A stretch of 64,000 nucleotides of DNA from Novosphingobium sp. CF614 (GTDB taxonomy: Bacteria; Pseudomonadota; Alphaproteobacteria; Sphingomonadales; Sphingomonadaceae): the NCBI RefSeq assembly GCF_900113255.1, contig NZ_FOOR01000014.1, positions 23,444 through 87,443 of the forward strand, in the 5' to 3' direction. How positions within the stretch are numbered: position 1 is the stretch's first letter; each line of letters opens with the position of its first letter. Positions 42,861 through 50,862 of this stretch are shown here, one piece after another. The notes below the pieces were generated by a model. It made no database searches and was not told where the DNA came from. It saw only the letters and a list, made by a program, of their open reading frames with translations. Position numbers and translations under genes: made by a program.

Positions 42861-45800
42861 ATGGCCACGCAAGCCGCATCCCTCCTCGATATCGCAAAGG
42901 GCTTTGCCACCCTGCCCCGAGACAAGCAGCGCGCCTTTCTTCATGCGTTGGAAAAGCAGGGTATTCCGTTCTCCCGTCTGCCCACCCCCCCACGCGAAGA
43001 TGTCGAGGGAGCCCACGGGCTATTCGCCGGGCAGCAGCAGATATGGCGGGCCAGCCGTCTCGATCCGGATTCGACGGCCTACATCATGCCCGGTCTGTTC
43101 ACGCTTTCCGGCGCGCTTGACGTCGCCTCGCTGGAAACCGCGCTGGAAACCATAGTTGCCCGCCATGCCATTCTTCGCACCTGTTTCAGCGAGCGCGACG
43201 ACGGCAGCGTACATGCTCTGACGAGGCCGGCAGGACCGATCCCCCTCCCTCTGATCGACGTGTCTGGCCAGCCGGAAAGCCAACGCACCGACGAGGCCGA
43301 ACGACGGATCGCCGCGTGGAACAGCATTCCCTTCGATCTTTCGGCGGAGCCGCCCATGCGCGCATGCCTGATCCGCCTTGCCGGCGACCATCACATGCTG
43401 CTGCTCGCCGTGCACCATCTGGCCGCCGATGGTGGTTCGATCCCGATTCTGATGATGGAACTGGAAGAAACCTATCGCGCCGCGCTGGAAGGGCGTGCGC
43501 CGAATTTGGCGCCATTGCCTGTGCAATATGCCGACGCGATGGCCTGGCAAACGGCCTGGCTCGACGCGGGCGAAGGCGAAAGGCAGCTTGACTACTGGCG
43601 TGCGAAACTGGCCGACGCGCCGCCGCCCTCGCTGCGCGGCCCGGCCCAACAGGCCGATATAGCGGGTGACGAGGGCGGGGAGCTGAGTGCAGTGCTGCCG
43701 CGCGATCTCAGTGAAAGCCTGCGCAGCCTGGCGACAGAGCGCGGCCACGCGCTGTTCCCTGTTCTGGCGGCGTCCTTCTTCCTGCTTTGCGCGCGGCTTG
43801 GCGATCAACCCGATCTCGTGCTCGGCATCCCGGCGGACAACCGGCGCGGGGCGGAGGCGGAACGGCTGATCGGATGCTTCGTCAATTCCGTGGCGATCCG
43901 GCATCGGATGGACAGCCGCCTTTCCTTTGCCGCGCTCATCGACGACCTTGCGCAGACTGTTGCCGAAGCGCTCGATCATCGCGACATCGGGTTCGGCGAG
44001 ATCGAGGCCTGCCTGCGCGCGGAGCGCGGCGGCGCTCCTCTCTTCTCCATGATGTTCGATCACACGCCGGAACGCCGTCTGGCGCCGATCCAGCTTCCCG
44101 ATCTGGTCATGACACCCCTCGAACAGCCGGTGAGGACCGCCAAGTTCGACCTCGCCCTTGCCACATCCGATCTGGCGAACGGAACCATTCTGGCCCGCAT
44201 CGCCTATCGCACCGCAGCCCATAGCGCTTCCGAGGCCGGCGTCATCCTCGATCGCTGGATACATCTGCTGAGACAAGCCGCCGCACAACCGCACGCGCCG
44301 CTCGACCGGATCGACGTGCGCACGGAAATGGAGGCGGAAACGCTCGCGCAGTGGGGCCGAGGACCGGAATATGGCCTGCCCATGCCAGAGGCTGTGCCCA
44401 CGACACTGGCGCGACTGGCGCGCGAGAAGCCCGACGCACCGGCCGTGATCATGGACGGCGGGGTCCTCACTCGGGGCGATCTGGACAGAGCGTCGAAAAG
44501 ACTGGCAGCCAGGCTGGTCGCACAAGGCATCGGCCCCGAAATCCGCGTCGGCATCTGTCTCGATCGGTGCTTTGACATGATTATAGCCCTATTGGCCGTC
44601 ATGCGTAGCGGTGGCGCGTTCGTTCCACTGGACCCCAACGACCCGCCGGCAAGACGGCGCGCCATCGCCCACAAAGCGAAACTGGCACTGCTGATCGCGC
44701 GGGAGGGGATCGACGATATACCCTGGCTGCTGCCGGCAGACCCCTTCGGCGAAGGGGACATCCCAGGTGAAGAGGAACCACCCGCCATCTTCATCCATCC
44801 GTCCAGTCTGGCCTACATCATCCACACTTCGGGCTCTACCGGCGAACCCAAGGGCGTGATGGTAGAACACGGCCCGCTAGCGGCGCATTGCCGCGCCACC
44901 GGCGCGCTCTACGACATGGACGAGAGCAGCCGGGAACTTCATTTCATCTCGTTTACTTTCGATGGCGCGCATGAGCGGTGGATGACGGCGCTCTCCTTTG
45001 GCGGCGCCATCATCCTGCGTGACGACGAACTCTGGTCGCCCGAAAAGACTCTTTCGATCCTCGCCGGACAGGAAGCAACCCATGCCGGGTTCCCGCCCCG
45101 CTACCTTCAGCAAGTCGCGTCCTGTGCCGAAACCCAAGACTCGCCGCCGCCTGCAGTGCACCTTTATTCCTTCGGCGGGGAAGCGATGCCCAAAGCGGGC
45201 CTGGAAAGCGTGCTCCGCACCCTGAAGCCGCGCCACGTCATCAACGGCTATGGGCCGACCGAAACGGTCGTCACACCGATGGTGTGGAAGGGAGACGGCA
45301 GGTCCATTCCGGACAGCCCGGTCGTACCGATCGGCCGGCCGGTGGGTGACAGGCTCGCCCACATCCTCGACCGCGATCTCAACCCCGTGCCGCCGGGCGT
45401 GGCAGGGGAATTGTGGATTGGCGGCGGCGGTGTGGCGCGCGGCTATGCGGACAGGCCCGGTATGACGGCCGACCGCTTCCTGCCCGATCCCTTCGGCGCG
45501 CCCGGAGCGCGCATGTACCGCACCGGCGACCTGGCGCGATGGCGGAATGACGGCGAAGTGGAATTCCTCGGCCGCCGGGACGATCAGGTCAAGGTCCGGG
45601 GGTTTCGCATCGAGCTGGGCGAAGTGGAAGCGCATCTCGCCGCGCTGCCCGGCATTCGGGACGCTGCCGCCGTGGTCGACGAGCGTGACGGGATCACGCG
45701 GCTGATCGGCTATGTCGCGCCGCATGCCGGACGCACGGTCGATCCGGCAAGTCTGACAGGTGCCCTGGAAGCCGCCCTGCCGCCGCACATGGTTCCCGCC

Positions 45801-48779
45801 CGGCTGATCGTCCTCAACACCCTGCCCGTAACCCGCACCGGCAAGATCGACCGTGCCGCGCTGCCCGCGCCGGACTGGTCGAGCGGAACGACAGGCGTGG
45901 CGCCACGCAACGCGGCGGAAACGGTGCTGCTCGAAATCTGGCGCGGCGCGCTGGGCGTCAACGCGATCGGCATTACGGACAACTTCTTCGAAATCGGCGG
46001 CGATTCCATCCTCGCCCTCCAGATCGTCGCCCGCGCCCGCGCCGCCGGGTACAAGATCACGCCCAAACAGTTGCTCGAAGGGCAGACGGTCGAAGCGCTG
46101 GCACGAGCCGCGCTGCCAGTCGATGCACAGTTGCGAAAAGCGGAGATCCTGCCCGACGGCCCGTTACCATTGACCCCGATTCAAACCTGGTTCTTCCGCC
46201 AGCCGCTCGCCAATCGCAACCGCTGGAACCAGTCGGTCCTGCTGGAAGCGGTCAAGCCGATCGCTTTCGCGACGCTGCGGGACGCGATCACCGTGCTGGG
46301 TCAGACGCATTCCGGCTTCCGCCTGCGCTTCCGTCTGAATGCGAACGGGCAATGGTTTCAGGAATACGCCCCGGAACCCGGTATCGTCTGCGATGAACGT
46401 GCCGCCGAAACGGCTGAAGACATCGCGCGCCTGTGCGACGAAGTGCAGGAAGGGTTGAACCTGGAACATGGCCCGTTGATGCGCGCACGGCTCATAACTC
46501 TGCCGGGTGGCGGGCAAAGGCTGTTCCTGGCGGCCCATCATCTCGTGGTCGACGGCGTTTCGTGGCGAATCGTGCTCGATGATCTGCGCGGCCTGCTGAC
46601 CGCGCCCTGCCAGCGGATCGCGCCGGAACCGGCAACCACCCCGTTCGGTCGCTGGGCCTCCCTGCAGGCGAAAGCCCTGCCCCGCTTTCTTGACGAACGC
46701 CCGTTCTGGCGATCCATGCTGGATGCACCGGCTATTCCTCTCGATCACGAGGGCCATGCCGCGATCCGCGGCGATGCCGAAACAGTATCGCTTCGGCTCG
46801 ACGCGCCCACGACGCAGGCCCTGCTGACAAGGGCCCCGGCTGCCTACCGCACGCGGATCGACACGCTACTGCTCGCCGCTCTCAATCGGACAGTGGCCCG
46901 GCATTGGAACCTTGAAGCTGTCTCTGTTCATATGGAAGGCCACGGACGCGAGGAAGGCCTGTTTCCCGACACGGACCTGAGCCGCAGCACGGGCTGGTTC
47001 ACCAGTGTCTATCCAGTCCGCTTCACGGCTTCCTCCGCGGACTGGGGTGGCGCCATTCGGCATGTGAAGGAAACGCTTGCAGCGATTCCCCTCGGCGGAC
47101 TGGGATTCGGTATGCTGCGCCATCTGGCACCCCCCGACGTTCAAGAGACACTTGACAGCGGGGGACTTCCCTCGCTGTCGTTCAACTATCTGGGACAGTT
47201 CGACAATGTCGTCGACGGGAACTGGCGGCTGGCGGCAGAGGACTGCGGAAGCGGAACCGACGCCGGCGCCCCGCTGGGCGCGGCGATCACCATCGACGGT
47301 CAGGTCGCGGAAGGCAAGCTTGTCCTCCACATGCGCTATAGCCGCCAGCAGTTCGAGGCCGCCACCATCTCCGCATTGATGCGTGCCTACGAGGCTGCTC
47401 TGCACGATCTGGTCGCACACTGCATGACGGTCACGCCGGGGCAAGCCACACCTTCGGACTTTCCGTTGGCCGAAATCGATCAGCGGCAGATCGACACACT
47501 GTCCCTAGCCGCTCCAGCCATTCTGGACATCGTTCCGCCCTCGCCCCTGCAGGCGGCCATGCTGCGCCACAGCGCGGCACATCCTGGCTCCACGGCATAT
47601 CGCGTACAAGTCTGGGCAAGCATCACCGGCATGGACCCGGACCGCATGCGCGCGGCCTGGGCAAACTTGGCCGCGCGCCACGACATATTGCGCAGTAGCG
47701 CCGGATGGAGAGATCCGGACCAACCCCTGCTCGTCATCAAGAAGGAAGATCGCAGCACCGCGGACATTCTGGACTTCAGCGGACAGGCGGACAAGGAAGC
47801 CGCATGGACCGCACTGCGAGACAGCGAATATGCACGCGGCTTCTCATTCCATGACGGATCAGCGCTAAGCCGCCTCAACCTGGTCCGCATGGGGACCGAC
47901 GACTGGCGGTTCCTGTGGACCTGGCACCACGCGCTGCTCGACGGATGGTCCATGTCGCGGGTTCTGGGCGAATTGCTGCGGCTTTACGACGGGGAAGCCC
48001 TGCCGCCGGCCGGCAGCGGGCCGCGGCAGGTCGCGCTATGGCGCAGCCGGCAGGACGAACGGATTCACGCGGCCTACTGGCGCGAACGCCTGGAACGGCT
48101 TCCGCAGCCGAGCCTGCTTCATCGCGCGCTTGGAAACGAGCCCCGCGACGCCGATGACCTGACGGCAGGCGCCGTCGAACATGTCGTTGCCGAGCCGGAC
48201 GTGCAGGCCCTGCGCGCCGTTGCAGCAAGGCACAAGGTCACGCTCAACACACTGGTGCAGGCAGCGGTTGCTCAGGTGATCGCCGACAGGACCGGCAGCG
48301 AAACCACCTCCTTCGGCGTGACGGGATCGGGCCGCTCGGCGGACATGCCGGGCATAGAGGACATCATCGACCTGATGGTAGGCACCCTCCCCCTGATCTG
48401 CGACGTATCACCGGGGCAGGACCAGGGCGCATGGCTGCGCGGCCTGCTGGCCGACAACATCGCCATGCGCCAGCATGAACATGCGCCGCCGCCCGCCCTG
48501 CAATGCTGGACCAATGCCGCCACGGCGCCGTTCGACACGCTGCTGGTGTTCGAGAACTACCCGGTCGATGAGGCGCTGTGGCACGAAGTGCGCGGCGATC
48601 TCGCCTTCTCGGATGTGGGCAATAGGGGCGGCACCAGCTATCCGCTGACCGTCGTCGTGGTGCCGCGCGACACGCTGACCTTCCGGCTCGAGTATCGCCG
48701 CGCCTACTTTACCGATTTGGGGGTGAGAAGCATTCTGTCTGCGCTGATCGAGAGGCTGACCGCACTTGCTCGCGAGTAA
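42861..48779 (+). CDS. NRPS-D: C-A(hydroxyornithine)-T-E-C
   Basis: This peptide synthetase of about 1972 residues has: condensation domain 43.0-44.3 kb (VHHLAADGGS); adenylation domain 44.4-45.9 kb with code D-G-E-G-S-G-G-V-T, very close to the DGE(A/V)CGGVT code of N5-hydroxyornithine domains; carrier FFEIGGDSI near 46.0 kb; epimerisation domain 46.15-47.4 kb (HHLVVDGVSWRI, EGHGREE, SFNYLGQFD); and a final condensation domain 47.5-48.77 kb with intact HHALLDGWS. It would present a D-configured hydroxyornithine-type residue. There is no carrier or thioesterase after the last C domain. ATG 42861 is 58 bases after NRPS-C; a longer upstream frame overlaps NRPS-C and is not used. The 3' end overlaps the convergent DUF3325 gene by 71 bases. 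Confidence 0.9.
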   Translation: MATQAASLLDIAKGFATLPRDKQRAFLHALEKQGIPFSRLPTPPREDVEGAHGLFAGQQQIWRASRLDPDSTAYIMPGLFTLSGALDVASLETALETIVARHAILRTCFSERDDGSVHALTRPAGPIPLPLIDVSGQPESQRTDEAERRIAAWNSIPFDLSAEPPMRACLIRLAGDHHMLLLAVHHLAADGGSIPILMMELEETYRAALEGRAPNLAPLPVQYADAMAWQTAWLDAGEGERQLDYWRAKLADAPPPSLRGPAQQADIAGDEGGELSAVLPRDLSESLRSLATERGHALFPVLAASFFLLCARLGDQPDLVLGIPADNRRGAEAERLIGCFVNSVAIRHRMDSRLSFAALIDDLAQTVAEALDHRDIGFGEIEACLRAERGGAPLFSMMFDHTPERRLAPIQLPDLVMTPLEQPVRTAKFDLALATSDLANGTILARIAYRTAAHSASEAGVILDRWIHLLRQAAAQPHAPLDRIDVRTEMEAETLAQWGRGPEYGLPMPEAVPTTLARLAREKPDAPAVIMDGGVLTRGDLDRASKRLAARLVAQGIGPEIRVGICLDRCFDMIIALLAVMRSGGAFVPLDPNDPPARRRAIAHKAKLALLIAREGIDDIPWLLPADPFGEGDIPGEEEPPAIFIHPSSLAYIIHTSGSTGEPKGVMVEHGPLAAHCRATGALYDMDESSRELHFISFTFDGAHERWMTALSFGGAIILRDDELWSPEKTLSILAGQEATHAGFPPRYLQQVASCAETQDSPPPAVHLYSFGGEAMPKAGLESVLRTLKPRHVINGYGPTETVVTPMVWKGDGRSIPDSPVVPIGRPVGDRLAHILDRDLNPVPPGVAGELWIGGGGVARGYADRPGMTADRFLPDPFGAPGARMYRTGDLARWRNDGEVEFLGRRDDQVKVRGFRIELGEVEAHLAALPGIRDAAAVVDERDGITRLIGYVAPHAGRTVDPASLTGALEAALPPHMVPARLIVLNTLPVTRTGKIDRAALPAPDWSSGTTGVAPRNAAETVLLEIWRGALGVNAIGITDNFFEIGGDSILALQIVARARAAGYKITPKQLLEGQTVEALARAALPVDAQLRKAEILPDGPLPLTPIQTWFFRQPLANRNRWNQSVLLEAVKPIAFATLRDAITVLGQTHSGFRLRFRLNANGQWFQEYAPEPGIVCDERAAETAEDIARLCDEVQEGLNLEHGPLMRARLITLPGGGQRLFLAAHHLVVDGVSWRIVLDDLRGLLTAPCQRIAPEPATTPFGRWASLQAKALPRFLDERPFWRSMLDAPAIPLDHEGHAAIRGDAETVSLRLDAPTTQALLTRAPAAYRTRIDTLLLAALNRTVARHWNLEAVSVHMEGHGREEGLFPDTDLSRSTGWFTSVYPVRFTASSADWGGAIRHVKETLAAIPLGGLGFGMLRHLAPPDVQETLDSGGLPSLSFNYLGQFDNVVDGNWRLAAEDCGSGTDAGAPLGAAITIDGQVAEGKLVLHMRYSRQQFEAATISALMRAYEAALHDLVAHCMTVTPGQATPSDFPLAEIDQRQIDTLSLAAPAILDIVPPSPLQAAMLRHSAAHPGSTAYRVQVWASITGMDPDRMRAAWANLAARHDILRSSAGWRDPDQPLLVIKKEDRSTADILDFSGQADKEAAWTALRDSEYARGFSFHDGSALSRLNLVRMGTDDWRFLWTWHHALLDGWSMSRVLGELLRLYDGEALPPAGSGPRQVALWRSRQDERIHAAYWRERLERLPQPSLLHRALGNEPRDADDLTAGAVEHVVAEPDVQALRAVAARHKVTLNTLVQAAVAQVIADRTGSETTSFGVTGSGRSADMPGIEDIIDLMVGTLPLICDVSPGQDQGAWLRGLLADNIAMRQHEHAPPPALQCWTNAATAPFDTLLVFENYPVDEALWHEVRGDLAFSDVGNRGGTSYPLTVVVVPRDTLTFRLEYRRAYFTDLGVRSILSALIERLTALARE

Positions 48780-49071
48780 ACGCGCGGGGCGACCTTGCCT
48801 TCCCGCCCGGCCGCTGCCGGAGGACAAACGCCGTGGTCGCCAGCGCGACGACCGCCAGGGCAGCCAGGCTGAGTTCGCCCAGCCAGCGCACGACAGGTAT
48901 GGCCCCGCCTGACAGAGAGATCACGAACGACAGCAGCAGCAAGCCGTAACCGGTCCATTGCAGGCCGCGCCGCCAACCCGGAGACAGCTGGCGAGATAAC
49001 AGGTCACGCTGATGACGAACCATCGACAGGCAAAGGCATGCCATTCCCGCCAGTGCAGCCAGAAAGCTCAT
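48709..49071 (-). CDS. DUF3325 family membrane protein
   Basis: This small integral-membrane protein of 120 residues begins LAALAGMACLCLSMVRHQRD, the usual DUF3325 start, and has three hydrophobic helices. Such proteins are regularly encoded beside PepSY proteins and siderophore receptors and are thought to help siderophore uptake or iron release at the inner membrane. The function is unproven. Its start overlaps the upstream gene's stop (ATGA). The basic C-terminal tail of about 25 residues is encoded antisense to the 3' end of NRPS-D. Confidence 0.8.
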   Translation of the reverse strand: MSFLAALAGMACLCLSMVRHQRDLLSRQLSPGWRRGLQWTGYGLLLLSFVISLSGGAIPVVRWLGELSLAALAVVALATTAFVLRQRPGGKARSPRAFTREQVRSASRSAQTECFSPPNR

Positions 49072-49439
49072 GTTGCAACGTTCCGCCACCGCCGGGGCAT
49101 CGTCACGGCCAGCATGGTAATTCCCGTCAGGATGAGGGCGAGATCGACACCGGCGCGCACGTGATCGCCCGTGCCGATCCATGTAAACAGGCCGCTGCCC
49201 GATACGAACATCAGCGGCATCGGAGCGGCCAGACACAAGAGCCCGGTGCAACGGACTTGCCATATCCACGCCCTCCCGGGCCGCATGCATAATGCGTGAA
49301 CCAGCGCCGCAAGCCAGGCCAGAAAGAACGCCGTCGCTTCCCAGACCATCCTGCCCGGCAAGGCGACGGGCAAGAGACGGTTGGCCAGCAGCAGCGCTGC
49401 TATGGCAAGCGGCAGCCCCGCAATTATCGCGACGTTCAT
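49068..49439 (-). CDS. Small membrane protein resembling the C-terminal module of long PepSY proteins
   Basis: This 123-residue protein has about four hydrophobic segments. Stretches such as VWEATAFFLAWLAALVHALC and the run of helices after it resemble the C-terminal membrane part of long (about 500-residue) PiuB/PepSY iron-uptake proteins. The PepSY protein encoded just upstream is short, and its stop overlaps this start (ATGA). This suggests that one ancestral protein is encoded here as two. The similarity is judged by eye only; otherwise it is a hypothetical membrane protein of the iron operon. Confidence 0.6.
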   Translation of the reverse strand: MNVAIIAGLPLAIAALLLANRLLPVALPGRMVWEATAFFLAWLAALVHALCMRPGRAWIWQVRCTGLLCLAAPMPLMFVSGSGLFTWIGTGDHVRAGVDLALILTGITMLAVTMPRRWRNVAT

Positions 49440-50572
49440 CCGCTCCGCCGCCAGGGGCCGGCCGGCCCCTCGGGCAGACGGCGCTTGACCGCCCAGAGGA
49501 TCATCCCCGTCGCGATCATTCCCGTGCCCAGCAGCCCCGACAGGAAGAACAGCGCCCGCAGCCCGGCATCGGAGAAGCGGCCCAGGTGCAGGCCGTAAAG
49601 CCAGCCCTGTGTCGTTACGGCGGGTCCTCCGCCGTCATAGCGGGCCATAAGGTGCCCGTCGGCCCGGAACCGTACCCATTGCTTGTCGTATGAGACACGG
49701 TCGGAGTCGAGCCGTTCAATCGTGACCGTCGCCCCATCGGACAGAGGAGTATCGACGAGAATTCGGCCCGCGCTTCCCCCGTGCCATGCCTGCCGCGCCC
49801 GATCGACCATGGCCTGAACCGTGGCACCGGAAAGATGCGAAGTTCCCGGCGACGCGGCGGCGGCCATGGCGATTGTCCGCCCCTCCCCCGACAAATCGCG
49901 CGCATAGGCCGCCAAGTCGCCCGAATAGACGCGCTCAATCGCCCAGGGCATGAACATGCTCGCCAGCGTCACCAGCCCGGTAAAGCTAATCATCAGACAA
50001 AAAGGCAAGGCCACCACCCCGGTGACGTTATGCGCGTCCAGCCAGCTCCGCTGTCCCTTGAGCGGGCGGAAGGTGAAGAAATCGGCGAAGATCCGACGAT
50101 GTGTAATGACGCCGCTGATAATCGCCACCAGCATGGCGATGGCGGCAAAGCAGACCAGCCAGCGACCCAGACGCCCCGGCGCGTTCAGGTCGAAGTGGAA
50201 GTAGTAGAGAAAATCCCCGCCCATCGTCTCGCGGCCTTGCACCGTGCCGCCGGTACGCGGATCGAGCAGCTCCGACCGGAAACCGCCCATAGGGCCCTTC
50301 CACATGATTTCGGTCACGGGATTGCGCGCGGTGGGCTGTTCGATGCGCCAGAGCTGCACGTGGCCGCCCTTCTGCCGCAATCGGTCGATCGCATGGTTTA
50401 CCGCCTGCCGATCGGCGACCGCGCCGCTCAGCTCCGGGCGCATCCACTGGTTTATCTCCTGCCGGTAATAGGTCAACGTTCCCGTCAGGAACACGGCATA
50501 GAGCAGCCAGCCGGGGATCAATCCGGCCCAACTATGGAGAAACGCCATGGTCTGGCGAAAACCATCCTTCAT
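49436..50572 (-). CDS. PepSY-associated membrane protein (PiuB-like iron uptake factor)
   Basis: This 378-residue protein has four membrane helices framing a periplasmic PepSY region. The family start FLHSWAGLIPGWLLYAVFLTGTLTYYRQEI is clear, as are FHFDLNAPGRLGRWLVCFAAIAML and DAHNVTGVVALPFCLMISFTGL. Such proteins accompany TonB receptors and are proposed to reduce or release iron from ferric siderophores in the periplasm. It lies between DUF3649 and the small membrane gene, with ATGA overlaps on both sides, in an operon headed by the Fur-controlled receptor. Confidence 0.9.
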   Translation of the reverse strand: MKDGFRQTMAFLHSWAGLIPGWLLYAVFLTGTLTYYRQEINQWMRPELSGAVADRQAVNHAIDRLRQKGGHVQLWRIEQPTARNPVTEIMWKGPMGGFRSELLDPRTGGTVQGRETMGGDFLYYFHFDLNAPGRLGRWLVCFAAIAMLVAIISGVITHRRIFADFFTFRPLKGQRSWLDAHNVTGVVALPFCLMISFTGLVTLASMFMPWAIERVYSGDLAAYARDLSGEGRTIAMAAAASPGTSHLSGATVQAMVDRARQAWHGGSAGRILVDTPLSDGATVTIERLDSDRVSYDKQWVRFRADGHLMARYDGGGPAVTTQGWLYGLHLGRFSDAGLRALFFLSGLLGTGMIATGMILWAVKRRLPEGPAGPWRRSG

Positions 50573-50862
50573 GCAGGTCGTCCGCTCGTGGCTCCGATCA
50601 TCATGAATACGCCGATCAGCGCGAGGACACCCGCCCAGACGGCCCAGCCTCGCTGCGGCACGAACGACCAGAGCGCGACGAGGACGAACAGCGCATAGGC
50701 GATCAACTGCGCCGTCACGGCTGCCTCGACCGGAGGCCCCGGCAGCGCGGCGGCCAGCCCCGAAGCCGCAGCGGCCGCGACGGCATAGCCGCCGCCAAGG
50801 CCCGCCGCGATCCGGTTCAGCACCGCCTTCCGGGCAGGCGGCGCTGACCTCACCACCGCCAT
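50569..50862 (-). CDS. DUF3649 family membrane protein
   Basis: This 97-residue protein has three hydrophobic helices. The block RIAAGLGGGYAVAAAAASGLAAALP and the later GVLALIGVFM fit DUF3649, a family encoded in operons for ferric-siderophore uptake. Its start lies within the end of the receptor gene (13-base overlap) and its stop overlaps the PepSY start. The role in iron handling is inferred from context. Confidence 0.78.
   Translation of the reverse strand: MAVVRSAPPARKAVLNRIAAGLGGGYAVAAAAASGLAAALPGPPVEAAVTAQLIAYALFVLVALWSFVPQRGWAVWAGVLALIGVFMMIGATSGRPA

Noticed and set aside
25866..48779. Thioesterase or reductase release domain in the NRPS genes
   Set aside because: I looked for GxSxG plus hydrolase context, or an NAD-binding reductase, after each last carrier or C domain and found none.
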